From Nymphaea colorata (lineage: Eukaryota; Streptophyta; Magnoliopsida; Nymphaeales; Nymphaeaceae), in contig NC_045142.1 in assembly GCF_008831285.2 (NCBI RefSeq), positions 26,425,876 through 26,489,875 of the forward strand: a stretch of DNA of 64,000 bases. The letters are read 5' to 3'. Below are positions 24,837-36,130 of this stretch, one piece after another. The first letter of the stretch is position 1; the number at the start of each line of letters is the position of its first letter. The notes beneath the pieces are model-generated. The model had not been told where the DNA came from. It searched no databases and saw only the letters and a program-made list of their open reading frames with translations. A program made the translations under genes and the position numbers.

Positions 24837-26399
24837 GTGTCCATGAATTCTTAAAGATCTTACAAAAAAAAAAAAATCAGCTAAATACTTTCATAATTTT
24901 TGTAGACTATAGTGCTGTTTGTTTCACGTTCTTTCCTATGAAAACAAGCCATTTTAGGAGAAAATAGCAGAACTTCTTGGTAAAAGCAAGAGAACAAATT
25001 TTTTTTTTACCAAAGATCCAAGAAGGAAGGATCCTCCCCTACTCCACTTGAAGAGCAGAGACTAGCCTGTCGGATATGAGTTCCGTTTCAAATCTGTAAG
25101 TCTAGATTCGAATTTGAGAAGACTTCATTAAATTGGATATGATAAACTGCAGGCTGACCCGAGATCGAAACATTTATGTCGCCGAAATAAATTTAATCTC
25201 AAATTTCAGGGACAAGAACAGGGACATTGCTTGATGTTCCCTTCTGTAAATCGAAAGTTCAGATGCATGGAGGCGGGCGAGGTCCAGATGGGTCCAGTTT
25301 TGGACTGATCCGACCTCACTTTTCCGATTTAGTAACTTAAATAAAACATATATATTAAATACGCTCTTTTTTTTTTAATACAATTTTATCACTTTTTTGA
25401 AATGTCGATCATTAATAGGTTTGGTTGCCTTCATCCAAGCCACGGTATCGAGTCGTACTCAGTACTCGACTTTACTTGGGCCTCAGCGCGGGCCAACCCA
25501 ATAATTTATCAAGTAAGCCCGTTTTGACTCGATAAGATTTTTTTTAATATTATTTTTATTATTTTATATATATAATTATAATATTTATTAAGATATAAAC
25601 ATATTTCTATATTATTTTATATTACAAATATATATTTTTATAGGGTCGATATGCCCAGGCCTACTTTCATTAGTCAAAACTCTTGAGTCCACGACAAATT
25701 CGAAAATTTGGGTAGAGAGTGGTACATTCAACAATTAAAATGTCTATATAAAAAACTAGGTTGGATCTAGGCTTAGCCAATATGAGGTAGCCCCACTGGA
25801 GCCAAGCCATACCCCGGATTTTGGCTTTGTTCAATTACATGCAAGTCTTGAGACTCCTCGTTTTTTTTCAGGGTGAGCTGTTTCACTCCACCGCTCCTAA
25901 GAGAGACCACTCCACCCCCTGTAACCTCAACCCTTTCATGAAACTTGCCAGAGGTGAATACCTTCGAAGAGGGTCAACAACTCAATACTTGAGGTTGACA
26001 CACTTTTCTCAAAAGAGTCCGGATGTGCGTGAATTCATGCGCACAGTAAGCCTACCTTGGTACCGAGGTAGATCCAAGATTTTTTGGCTGAAGGGCACTC
26101 GAGTCACGGAACGAGATCTGGTTTGGGTTCCACATGCGGCCGGAGACACCAGCTCACTTATAGCTCCGCTACTGCCTTGGCATCTTGTGTCAAGGAATAA
26201 TTAAGAAGAGTGTAGAAGCATTAGGCTGACAAGCAAAAGACCAATTCAGGGTTCAAATAATGCATGCACCATGTGGGTCCCCACCTTATGCCAAGCTGAC
26301 TCATCTTAAAAAGAAAAGACCCTAAGTTTATCTTATATCAGAAAAAAAAAAAAAAAAACCTAATTATTTCACCACTTCATCTTTGGATCCATCCCATGA
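24837..26399. other. Gene-free, repeat-derived stretch
   Basis: Includes a TA-rich segment (25430-25660) bounded by GGGCCAACCC and CCCAGGCC phrases, and a further GGTACCGAGG...TAGCTCCGCTACTG segment (26055-26175) resembling the MITE ends. The reading frame at 25821-26204 lies across this and shows no known domain. Confidence 0.45.
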
Positions 26400-26560
26400 G
26401 CTTTGCAAAAACAGTGAAGGTTCATCATATCAAGACTATTCTCCTCATCCCTTGCCCCGCATGACTTGTGTGGGCTTGAGCACCCACGAAAATCGAACTA
26501 GTGCCAGGCAATCAATCAATCTGCTATCGGGTCCGACCAGCTAGACTAATCGATTTGGTA
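26400..26560 (-). mobile_element. Candidate tRNA-derived SINE
   Basis: On the minus strand an A-box match TAGTCTAGCTGG (26537-26548) is followed about 40 nt later by a B-box-like GTTCGATTTTC (26487-26498). This is the RNA polymerase III promoter layout of a tRNA-derived SINE head. No tRNA fold is intact, and the body and 3' end are undefined. Confidence 0.4.
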
Positions 26561-26886
26561 ACCCAGTATAATTGGGTTGATCATTGGCCGCAAATATTCG
26601 TTTAGAAGTATTTAAAAAATAATAAGAATAATAAACAAAAAAAAGAATGACACATGGCACCACAACTTGATTTGAATAGGCCGAATTAAGTGGAAAAAAA
26701 AAGCCAAAACTTTTAAAGGCTATCGGACAACAACAATACTTTATTACTATCCCATGAACCTGCTTCGAACAAGAGGACAGATTCATTACAACACCGGAAA
26801 CAAGTGTTCCATGGATTTGCTTCCATGAAACAGTAACAATATGTTATTGTTACCAAACGACCTATCTGAGTGCACATTTAGATGAA

Positions 26887-27041
26887 GCACATCCACATCA
26901 TCTCAACCAATGGATCCAAGAAGTCCGGGAATCCATATTCAAATCCAAAATTGGGATCCCATTGTGCACATCCACATCATCTCAACCATTGGATCCAAGT
27001 CTTGAAATCCATATTCAAATCCAACATTGGGATCCCATTGT
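26887..27041. repeat. Tandem duplication, 79 bp and 76 bp
   Basis: Copies 26887-26965 and 26966-27041, both starting GCACATCCACATCATCTCAA and ending GGGATCCCATTGT, with a few substitutions and a 3-bp indel. Confidence 0.95.
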
Positions 27042-27122
27042 CTCCTGCAAATGAATGCTTAGTTTCTGATTTGGGGATTCCCCTTTTTCCCTCAAGTAAA
27101 TTTAAGTACATTCCTTTTATTT

Positions 27123-27125
<3 letters not shown>

Positions 27126-27160
<35 letters not shown>
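27126..27160. repeat. (AT)n microsatellite
   Basis: About 17 AT units. Confidence 0.95.
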
Positions 27161-27163
<3 letters not shown>

Positions 27164-29116
27164 TTTGGAGGGAAAAGTAGTCACGTACATAACCAACAAA
27201 GCAATAGCTAACAAAGGAAAAGTGGTAGATTCACATGCTCACCCACAGCCATGTCTTGTAAGCTAGCGACCCCGTACCCTCAAATAATTGAGGTCATTTC
27301 CTCGTGATTTTTTTTTTTTAATTTCTCTCCAGGAATAAATATTTTCATTTATGTTATATTTTTGAGTTCACATACTACCACCATACTACAACATGCTAGG
27401 ATTGAAAATGACTAAAATACCCTTGTTAAATTAAAGGCTTCTCCCCTTTACACGGGCAAAAGTGAAAGTTAAAACAATTAAAAAAAATCTCTCCAATGAG
27501 ATGTGGGAACATGTCTTTTGTATTCTAAGCATATACGTTGCTGCTAACGCTCTTATAGGAGCTGTTTGGCTAAAATAACAGATTATTACTGTCCAATGAA
27601 TCTACCCCTAAGATTGAGGTAGGTTCGTGAAACACAATATTTCATGAACATGCCCCAATTCTGCGTGGAACAGTAACAAACTGTTTATATTGCCAAACGA
27701 CCCCATATGTGACTATTACGCCATGTTTGTTTTTCCTCGGATCTCAAGATCTTAAATTCTAGGGTAGATCAAAGATATAACTGAAGATCTGCGGTTGGAT
27801 TTTAAAGGCGGCACGACCTCAAATTCAGCCAAATAACAAAAACATGAAATCCGAGGTCCGATCAAGGTTTATATGATAAAGATAAAAAAAAATTAGTTGA
27901 AGAGCACTAATGTATAGCGATCCAAATTGTATATACAATTTGGTCAAATTTAGAACCAATTTGTATATATAATTTGGTCAAACCTTGTTTTGATTCTCAC
28001 AGGTGCTATTCTCATAAACTATCAAAGGCGAGGTGTGCTCCGGCAACTTAAACTATCAAAGTCGAGGTGTGCTTCGGCAACTTGCTAACCACCCAAACCT
28101 CGACGTAGCTTAGAACCCCGGTGGCAAGGGAAACAGAGAACCTTTGGGCCTCATCCCAGCACTCACCTAAAAAAGAATTTTAAATTTAAAAGGCACTAAT
28201 ATGTAATAAACTAAACTATGTAGGGCGCACCGATATAGCTAGGAAATTATCCGTGATTGATCTCATGTCACCTGAGATCTTTTATCTTCAAAGTGAAGAA
28301 GCATATCCCAAAAAGTCATTTCAGTTCAGTGTCTTAGGAGAAAAGACATACAACCTTTGTTGGCTTCGCAACACCAAGAAATTACAGTGTCTTGATTCAT
28401 GCTAAGATGAAAAGATTTCCAAAGATTCCAAGAGCTATATGTATTCATATCTCATCCGATTTAGGTTCGAATCAAAGCTATTAAACCAGACACTCAATCG
28501 AAATCTGCCAATCTGAGACGATTTCAGATCAAATCTAACCCCTCGAGCATGTAATTACCTGAGAAAATAAAACTCTAGTCAGGAGAGACATCCCTAAGAC
28601 AAGAACTGTCATTACAGCCAGAGATCATCACAGATGGACAGTTGACAACAGTCCTATCCTACCCAGCTCGCAGAAATTTCCTTTCTTTCTTTCAGGAAAA
28701 TGAGCAGAAGAGTATAGAGTCGAGTTATAATGGCTACCATTCTTTTATTACGTAGTAATGGCGATGTTGCAGACATCACCAACCCTCTGAGTCCTCATCA
28801 CCAATCTGACAAACACCATTTATTTTAACGTCCCAACATACAACAATTTCTACAAGCAAAAACCAATTCAACACTTCCAAGGAAACATAAAAAAAAATAT
28901 ATATGCAAAATAAGCACTTTAGAATAACCTTAACTGCTTACTAATCAAATGCTCATGCCTGCCGTAGGATCTCACAACTCAACGGCCATGATCCACCATG
29001 ATGCTTCATCAGGCTTTCTTCCCATGGTCGTCTCTTCCAGTACAGTACTTCCACTAGCTAGATCCATGGAAACCATGCTCTGTTTCCTCTTTCAGAGAGA
29101 AAGAGAGACGTGGTGG
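27161..29116. other. Gene-free stretch downstream of the proline-rich protein gene
   Basis: Holds a 22-bp palindrome (27922-27943) and a 34-bp tandem duplication (28016-28083). Otherwise anonymous AT-rich sequence; 28700-29100 probably includes the 3' UTR of the minus-strand gene. Confidence 0.5.
28016..28083. repeat. Tandem duplication, 2 x 34 bp
   Basis: Copies 28016-28049 and 28050-28083, AAACTATCAAAG...CGGCAACTT, differing at two positions. Confidence 0.95.
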
Positions 29117-29593
29117 TTACCTGAGGAGACGGAGAACCCAAAGGACCGCGACCACCGAAGCGATGCTGTGCAGAAAGGAGGATTCCGGGAGGAGACGGCG
29201 AGCCGACGACCACGACGAGGGATGGAAGTCCTGGGGGCCCCTGGTTTTCGGGTAGTAAGGGTAGTAAGGGAGGAGAGGGTTCGGAGGTGGTGGCGCGATA
29301 AAGTAAGGGACGGTCGGTGGGGGGTAGAGGTAGCCGGGAAGGGGCGGCGGAGGTGGAGCGGAAGTGTAGGGGACGGGGACGAGGGTCGCCGGGGAAGGCG
29401 GGGAATGGACAGCGGCAGCCGGTGGCGGCGGTGCGAGGATGGGCTCGGTGGGGTTGCAGCAGGAGGCGCATGCTACGCAGAGGAGGCCAAGAGGTGGGGT
29501 CGCGGCTAATGCCCCCCGGGTGGCTGCCGCCACGACGAAGAAGAGGGAGAGAAGACAGGTTTCCCGGCGGAAGATCCGGCGAGGGGCGGCCAT
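29117..29593 (-). CDS. Secreted proline-rich, probably GPI-anchored cell-wall protein
   Basis: Single-exon reading frame of 158 residues. A basic start (MAAPRRIFRRE) and hydrophobic segment (about 13-32) form a signal peptide, probably cut after GALA. A short Cys cluster (CVACASCC) follows, then a proline-rich middle with APPPP, SAPPPPPLPGY and APPPPNPLLPYYPYY blocks of extensin-like character. A hydrophobic C-terminal tail (SIASVVAVLWVLRLL) after small residues suggests GPI anchoring. The composition matches small plant proteins annotated as extensin-like, thought to sit at the plasma membrane/cell-wall face. I chose this ATG because the signal peptide starts there; an in-frame ATG 105 bp upstream would place another hydrophobic stretch ahead of it. 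The exact role is unknown. Confidence 0.75.
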   Translation of the reverse strand: MAAPRRIFRRETCLLSLFFVVAAATRGALAATPPLGLLCVACASCCNPTEPILAPPPPAAAVHSPPSPATLVPVPYTSAPPPPPLPGYLYPPPTVPYFIAPPPPNPLLPYYPYYPKTRGPQDFHPSSWSSARRLLPESSFLHSIASVVAVLWVLRLLR

Positions 29594-31787
29594 TGTCGGC
29601 AGAGTAACGATGGAAGTGGGAACAGTGAGGAGTGGGAGGAAAAAGTAAAAGGTCTCAAAGAGAAGAGGGGAGCATGAAGAAACGGGAATGACAGGCATTT
29701 GCCCTCTGGATTATTGACGCGTGGAGGATCGGAGGGACACGAGGCGATGAAGTTTTCTAGGCTGACGTCGGTCTCTCGGACGGTAGCGAGTACTGGGTCT
29801 AAAAAGCACACAAAGTTGGTAGATCCAGTGGACCTATAATGTTCAAAAATTGCAAAATTTTAAAATGGTTACTAAGTCTTTATAATCTTATGACTTGGTA
29901 AGATAAAAAAAGAATTCGTGCATGTAAATTAATAATCTTTTTTCATGCATCCCCATACATATATATTTTGAATTCTACCACAAGATTTCACCAACTTCTT
30001 TCAAAATATAATCTTATGAAGACATGAGGTGCTAGCTTTTATTTCTTTCCTCGCCAAAGAACTCTGACATCTGACAAATGTTGAACCCATCAACTTTCTG
30101 TGCCGCATAAATGGCTTTTCAAGTATGGAAAGACCTTGTCTCCAAAGAGTAGAAAAGCAACATAGTTGCACTGAATCATCAACTTTAACCATATATATAT
30201 ATATATATACAGCAACATTCAAAGAAGCTTCTTGGATTCCACAGCTCATAACTCTGAACCGTAGAATTTCGCAGTTATTTACCACAAGCGATGAGCAAAT
30301 GATGGTTGAGAAAAGGATCGAACTTTGGATCAATTTTCAAAGCATTGTCTTTAGATTGAGTGACTGTTAGCGATTGGAGCATGTTCGGTGTCGAACACAC
30401 CACATTATCATTTTGTTGCCTAAAGGCAAAAGAGAGAAGAAACTTGAAGTCTTTTAGCATGGAGAATGAGTTGCGTGCGCGGTTGCCCACACAACTTATT
30501 ATATATGCTTAATGAGTAGAGATGAGGCATTTTGGTAGTTTTTTTAAAAGGTCTTTTATAACCTTTTTACTTTTGTAATTTTCATGTTTGTTTATGCAAA
30601 AAGTTTTTTTTTTTTCAATGTCAATTGAGGGTATTTTAGTCATTAACCATACTAGCGCAAGAAAAATTTTGTGCACCAGTATGACGCATATGACCAGGTT
30701 CGCTTAACATAGGACATCTGTCCCTTGCTCAACAAGGGAAGTACTTCGAATTATTTGATCATAGGCTGATGAAGGTATGTTTTGTTGCTCGGATTCTCAA
30801 ATACAAGAGTGAATTGGAATCTTCATCAATCTGGCAGCAAGCTTACTCCTCCTTAACGGATACACAAATGGTAGCAAACATGATACTCTAGTTGAAAGAT
30901 ATATTCTCGCTCACTAAATCTTGAACAACACATAATTTCACCACTCTACATAAAAATAAGAACTTGAGATTCAAAATATGTGGGGTCGGTTGACCTCAAA
31001 ACCTTGGGTTTTAGATGCCCTCATATACCAGATGTAAGGTGAACAAATGTTGTGCCAGTGGATTTGTTCGACAGTGATTACAATAACATAATAATTCATA
31101 TATATAACTCTTATGAATCTACCAAAATTTTTGGGATGAATACATTCACATGAGTGTCCCATGATAATACGAGTTGGGATCCGAAACTTATCATTGTTAA
31201 TGGATTTGATTTCTACATGGTTTTCCAGCAAAATACAGAGTTTCTTCACTCTAAAACTCCCAATCGTGCACGTTTGTGCCAATAAAAAAAAATAAAAAGA
31301 GAGAGGTCATCTTTGGAATTTGGATCTAAGGATTTGGACATCCATTTCTGTGCCGATCCATTTTTTTTAATCTTCCCGATGCCCAGAAGCTGGATCTCGG
31401 GTTTTTGTACCGAGCATTTGCTTAACCGTTGTCATATTTGGATTCAAATGCACATAATGCAAGATTAAATCCAATTCCTTGTATCAGATTATGTATTCGG
31501 ATTCACTAAGAAGGCCTTAAACGGGTTGGGCTCAAATGGGATATCAGATATAATTGGCGTTCGGATCAACCTGAAAATGAAATTAGTGAACCGGATCAGC
31601 AGAGGAAGAGATCCGGACCCGACTTCATGGCAGCACCGTTTCCGTGACCGCTCTTAGAGAATGAGAGTCTCTGAGCGGCAACTTCCACTCCGCCCTTTTA
31701 TTTAATGGCGTCGCAGGACGACGCATCTGTGCTCTCTCTCTCTCTCTCACTCTCGATACAGAGACGGAGGTGGGTGTCGGCGCAGAG
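29594..31787. other. Intergenic stretch and promoter region of the gene at 31788
   Basis: An AT microsatellite lies at 30191-30209. Just before the next gene, a TTTTATTTAA box (31695-31704) and a CT-rich initiator-like tract (31731-31753) suggest its core promoter and leader. No gene is recognised between. Confidence 0.45.
30191..30209. repeat. (AT)n microsatellite
   Basis: About nine AT units. Confidence 0.9.
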
Positions 31788-32165
31788 ATGGTGGAGGGCG
31801 TATCGGCGGTGCTTTACCGCAGCATAAAGCGGTACTGGCGGAGGAGACACTACGAGCGGCTCGACGGCTCGGCGTCGTCCCGCCGGAGGGTTCGCTTCAC
31901 GACGGCGGGCGGGCGGCGGAGGTGGAGGATCAAGCTGCCGTCGCGATTCCGAATCGCTTCCCCCAGGAAGATCCTCATGCGCCTCCGCGACGGTTACACC
32001 AGGATGATGCTCCGTCTCGCCAGCTCCAGCGCCTTCGTCGGCGGCCAGGCCCTCGGTTACAGCGACCCGTTCGGCGCCCCGCCGCTAAAGGAGTACGACG
32101 AGAAGGTGATGGTCGAGATCTACAAGTCACTCGCCGAGCAGGGAAGGTTCGTCGCCGGCCGGTGA
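31788..32165 (+). CDS. Small basic plant protein of unknown function
   Basis: Intronless, 125 residues from the ATG at 31788. The frame extends upstream without an ATG; a CT-rich leader and TATA-like box precede it. The N-terminal half is strongly basic (RSIKRYWRRRHYERL, SRRRVRF, GRRRWRIKL). A middle helix-like segment (SPRKILMRLRDGYTRMMLRLA) and a conserved-looking C-terminal PPLKEYDEKVMVEIYKSL follow. I recall similar short plant proteins with a YWRRR motif and a KEYDEK..IYKSL end, but none with a known function. No signal peptide or membrane segment is evident. GC content is much higher than in the flanks, as expected for a real exon. Confidence 0.8.
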   Translation: MVEGVSAVLYRSIKRYWRRRHYERLDGSASSRRRVRFTTAGGRRRWRIKLPSRFRIASPRKILMRLRDGYTRMMLRLASSSAFVGGQALGYSDPFGAPPLKEYDEKVMVEIYKSLAEQGRFVAGR

Positions 32166-33897
32166 CGGCACTCCGATACTTAACATTAAATTCACGTTTG
32201 AGCGAAAAGACCCCGATCTTGATGTATCATCTGTCATTCATTTCCGCTCATCGACAAAGGACCAGATCATCGCCGGCGGCAGCAAGGAGGCCGCCTCCAT
32301 CAACCGGTGACGTGTTCGATAGTTTAAGTTCGTGTTAATCTTTTCTTCTTTTTCCTTCCCTCTCTTGCTGCTGAAGCAAGCAATCGCTGCTTTCTTGTCG
32401 TTCTATTTGCAAAATAAGGGCCGATGAAATTCCCGCCTCTTCCTCTTCCCTCTGCTCGCGCTCCACCCTCTCGCGATGGTAACTACCTGACTTCTTTGTG
32501 GCATCCGTTGGGATACGATTTTTATCTGTGTATCTGCGTTGGTTACTTGCTAATGCTAGCAGGTGCATAAGATGCGGAAGGTGAAGGAGATCGTGCCGTG
32601 AGGACGAGTTCCACTACTTGGCCGGAGTCTGCACTACATTTTCAGTTTTCTTTACAACACCGGCACCTGTCTAATGTACTTTTTTCTCTTGCTCTTGTGA
32701 ATGTCCATGTCAAATTTATTTGACTCGTTATACTTTTGATAAACGATTTCACTTGATATTATTTTTTACTTGCGAATCTTTTTTATTATGTTTCATAAAG
32801 TGATTATATTCGAAAAACTTAAATTCCTTATGATATGTATATGTACCACTTATCGATGATGGTATAGCGGTTGTCCTAATGGCGTCTTACTTTAAGTTTT
32901 ACAATAATTCCTTGCGCGTGTACTTCATCTCTTCCACACACGATCGTCATTTTGTAATGTCATGCCTTTGGACCATGAATTTATTAATGCATGAGACATG
33001 TCCAGTCGCATTCAGTTGTTGGTGCAGAAAGAATATATGCGAGCTAACAACTTGTGATCATACTTAGCTTCTTGAATGAATACAAAATGAGATCGTCTTC
33101 CGCGAGAGAGGGTTGAGTGTTGTGGACCAATCATATGGTGTCTTCATTATTTTTCAAACATTGCTTTGAAACCTCCTCAAGATTGTAAAACATATTAATA
33201 TATAAATGGAGATTTAAGTTATAAGTTGTTGCTTGCGGACCTACGACTTGTTTTGTTATTGTTATTCCGTTTATTATAAACCAATTGTTTTGAATTGATG
33301 CGTGGACGAAAGGAATCTTTTTCCTTATTAGTTTAAAACTTGTTAGCTTATCTGTTTCGTCTCGGTGAGTATGGATTTGTCTTGTTAAGTATTTCTGTCT
33401 TTGTTTAGGTGATCCAGATTCTCCTGACATGGCTGCTTGGGTACGTTAGCAGCAAGGTGTTGGGAAGCGTTGGTCTCTCCTTGTCAGAGAGAGACAAGTA
33501 AGGTAGCAAATGGGTGGGTTCTAGTTTGAGGGGCTTTGTCATTTTATGTTGTACCTAATCTGGCTTCTGTCTGAATTTTAATGTGTTTAACTGCCCCAGA
33601 TCTGACATGTTTGCACCTCTAGAGGTAAGAGATATACCCAGATCTGACATGTTTGCACCTCTAGAGGTAAGAGATATATAAAGAGTAGAATTCCATTTGT
33701 TTTAGTTCTCTGGCTAGAGTAGTACCCATGAAAATCGAACCGACAACATTGCGATAATAAGATCCAATCAAAATCAGATCTAGTGTAGCAAAAAATGACA
33801 ACTGAAAAGAATCCAAACGTTGGAACACTTGGCGCTCCACTTGGTTACCTTGAGATTCAGATTTCCAGGAATTATCGGGTGTTATGGAAGTCTCTGA
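32166..33897. other. 3' flank and gene-free stretch
   Basis: Probable 3' UTR of the small basic protein gene, then AT-rich DNA with the 42-bp perfect duplication at 33595-33678. No gene is supported. Confidence 0.5.
33595..33678. repeat. Perfect tandem duplication, 2 x 42 bp
   Basis: Copies 33595-33636 and 33637-33678, starting CCCAGATCTGACATG and ending GAGATATA, with no mismatch. Confidence 0.97.
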
Positions 33898-34316
33898 TAG
33901 GGCTACACACGAGCCAAGTCAAGCGTGAGCTTGGCCAACTCGAGCAAGTTGAGCTCCTTATGGCAAGCTCGAGCTCGACTCGACTACTCAAAATGTTTGA
34001 GCTCAAGCTCAAGTCGTTTAACTCATTAAACTCATCTAGTGTTAACTTGTGTAAGTATTAACTTGTGTAACTTGTGAAAATTTGTTTTTAACCTAAAAGT
34101 TAAAACCGGTGATTCAGTGAACCGGTTTTGGCAATATTATATGGCGTATCAGTTTGCGAGTCGAGTTCTTGAAACTCGAACTCGGCTCATTTATCGTTTC
34201 GAGTATGTTTGTAAGCTCGAACTCAACTCTTTTATAAACGAGTAGATCATGAGCCAAATTTTTCTGAGCGAGTTCGAGTAGAACCCAAGTTGGCTTGGCT
34301 CATTGTGCAGACCCTA
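33898..34316. mobile_element. hAT-like non-autonomous element, TCGAGC-rich family (419 bp)
   Basis: Left end TAGGGCTACACACGAGCC; the right end, read on the other strand, is TAGGGTCTGCACAATGAGCC, giving clear terminal inverted repeats. Flanking 8-mers GTCTCTGA (33890-33897) and GTCTCGGA (34317-34324) match at 7 of 8, an 8-bp target duplication as made by hAT transposases. The interior is GAGCTCGAG/TCGAACTC-rich with no transposase. Confidence 0.85.
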
Positions 34317-34959
34317 GTCTCGGATCTCTCCCTCAATGTAACTAACCAGCGCCTTTTTGTTGTGTGTGAGAAATCGACCAAGGTTCTCTCTAGCTTGTAC
34401 GATTTTAACTGTTGTAAAAAGCTTTTCATACTCGCAGGTTTAACTTTCCTCCCCTTTCATATGTAAATGGGGAAGAAGAAGGTGAAATTGTGGAGGGCGG
34501 ATTGTACCGTGTTTGAGAGAGTGATGTGCAGGAAACTAGAATAGTTCGTCTCCTATTGAAAAGGATGCAAACATCAGACCGAAACTCGTGGCACAAACAG
34601 CGTGCATTCCGAATTCATCCTTCTCCAACGTTGAAAATGAAACTCAATCAACGCTGACATTGTACGCTTGTCACTCGAGCGGAGGACATCTTGTTCCGCG
34701 TGTTCCAAGAACAGCAAAACAGGACGACATTTTCTGGACACAGTGAATCAAACGTACTCGAAGTGTCGATACAGACTTCAAATTTTCTAAAGTACATACA
34801 GAGAAGACGTTCCACTTTCATCAGACTCCCTCCGTCATTAACACCACTCGTGCTAATCTAATAATTTGTTGATATTAGCTCCCTTCTTGGCATCACCTAC
34901 AGCTTTCCGCATCTTTTGTTTACTAGTAACCATGCGAGTGCAGATGAATAATAGAGTTG
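34317..34959. other. Gene-free stretch beside the FAR1-like pseudogene
   Basis: No coding or RNA feature recognised. Confidence 0.5.
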
Positions 34960-36130
34960 ATCAATTTTAGTTTTCTTGAGAAGATAACTAATTTTACCTT
35001 GTCCGACGAACTCCTGTCCGGTCACAAAGAAGCGTCCAGCAGTGTCGACATGGGTACTGTGCCCTTCTATTTTAGGAGTATCCATGTGACATAGCTTCTT
35101 ACTATATAAATCTTTCAATCACTCAACTGCCCACGAGATCAAGTTCGTTCACACTATTCTTCCAAGGCTTCAAACTAAGAAAAAAATTTCTTCATCTCCA
35201 CGTTCATACAACTGCTGAAATCAGTTTCAAAATTGTTCCTGATAACATATTCATGAGTAACACACTTTCTTGAGTTCCGATCATATGTTGCAGCCAAACT
35301 GTAGCAAGAGAATCTGCAACTTCTGCATCTTCAACAGGTCGAATTGCCCTGGGTGGTTTCCCTTTCATGGCTTTTCCAAAAGTTTGAAAAAACCACAGGA
35401 AAGATTCACTTCTTTGGTTATATAGTAGTACCGAACGAGAAATAACACTCTGTCCATGATGATGTACACAAATCAACGGCCTCTCAGAACCATTTGTTTT
35501 TGAGTGTGGTACTAAAGCAAACAACATCGCCCAAATAATCATAATCCATGACTTTTCATATGCTCAAAATATATTTGTTTATAAATCATCTAATGTTCTA
35601 CATCAAGTTTTATTGCAGTACAAAACAACGGGTCTTTTTGCTGATTTGCTTGCCTTTACACTCCATTGGTAGGAAACCCGAATTTTCAGGATAAACATTT
35701 TGCCTTTCCATACACAGACATGTATCTGTAGATAGCAGCATTGAACGATTTGTGAAGTCCATAGCCACTTTATGTGGATGCATTTTCTACCTATGCCCTT
35801 GACGTGTGAACCTCGCTAACACTAACAAGCTGATGACTGTGTGTAGGCTCAAGCTGATGTACAGTTTATACCTCTTGGTCTCCTCATGAGAACCATTTCT
35901 TCTTGCATGGCAGCACGGCTTCTGTCCTCCTTTCTCTAGTTGCAGAACGTTCTTTTTCTGCATAACCTTTCTTGAAGCATACAAAAATTGATTCGAACAC
36001 CAAATCCTTGCTTCATAGCATACAAAAATTCATGTGCTTGATCATCATTGTGAAACTCCGTAGCAAGCTTAGGAACTGGTTTTGTACTCTCAAAACGAGA
36101 ACCATCTTTCATGGGATGCACATGACACAG
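34960..36130 (-). pseudogene. FAR1/FHY3-family (MULE transposase-derived) pseudogene
   Basis: Fragments in different minus-strand frames follow the order of FAR1-RELATED SEQUENCE proteins. An N-terminal DNA-binding region lies at about 36100-35830: PKLATEFHNDDQAHEF, GFGVRI, then CCHARRNGS and, in another frame, HQLEPTHSHQLVS, which resembles the H-x-H end of the FAR1 zinc-binding domain. The MULE transposase core starts near 35545: YLGDVVCFSTT, then after a frame change VHHHGQSVISRSVLL and SFLWFFQTFGKAMKGKPPRAI (about 35480-35330), then DFSSCM near 35210. FAR1-type proteins are light-signalling transcription factors domesticated from Mutator-like transposases. Several frameshifts and stops mean no intact protein. 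It could be a dead FRS gene or a remnant MULE; no terminal inverted repeats were found. Confidence 0.75.

Noticed and set aside
25821-26204. 127-codon plus-strand frame
   Set aside because: Crosses a MITE-like end (TAGCTCCGCTACTG) and has no known domain; probably a chance frame in transposon-derived DNA.
26481-26560. Intact tRNA gene on the minus strand
   Set aside because: A- and B-box-like motifs are present, but no cloverleaf can be formed and the anticodon arm is not recognisable; better explained as a SINE head.
28949-29509. 186-codon plus-strand frame and other frames across the proline-rich gene
   Set aside because: Gly/Arg-rich translation of the antisense of proline-rich codons; the minus strand has a signal peptide and family-like motifs.
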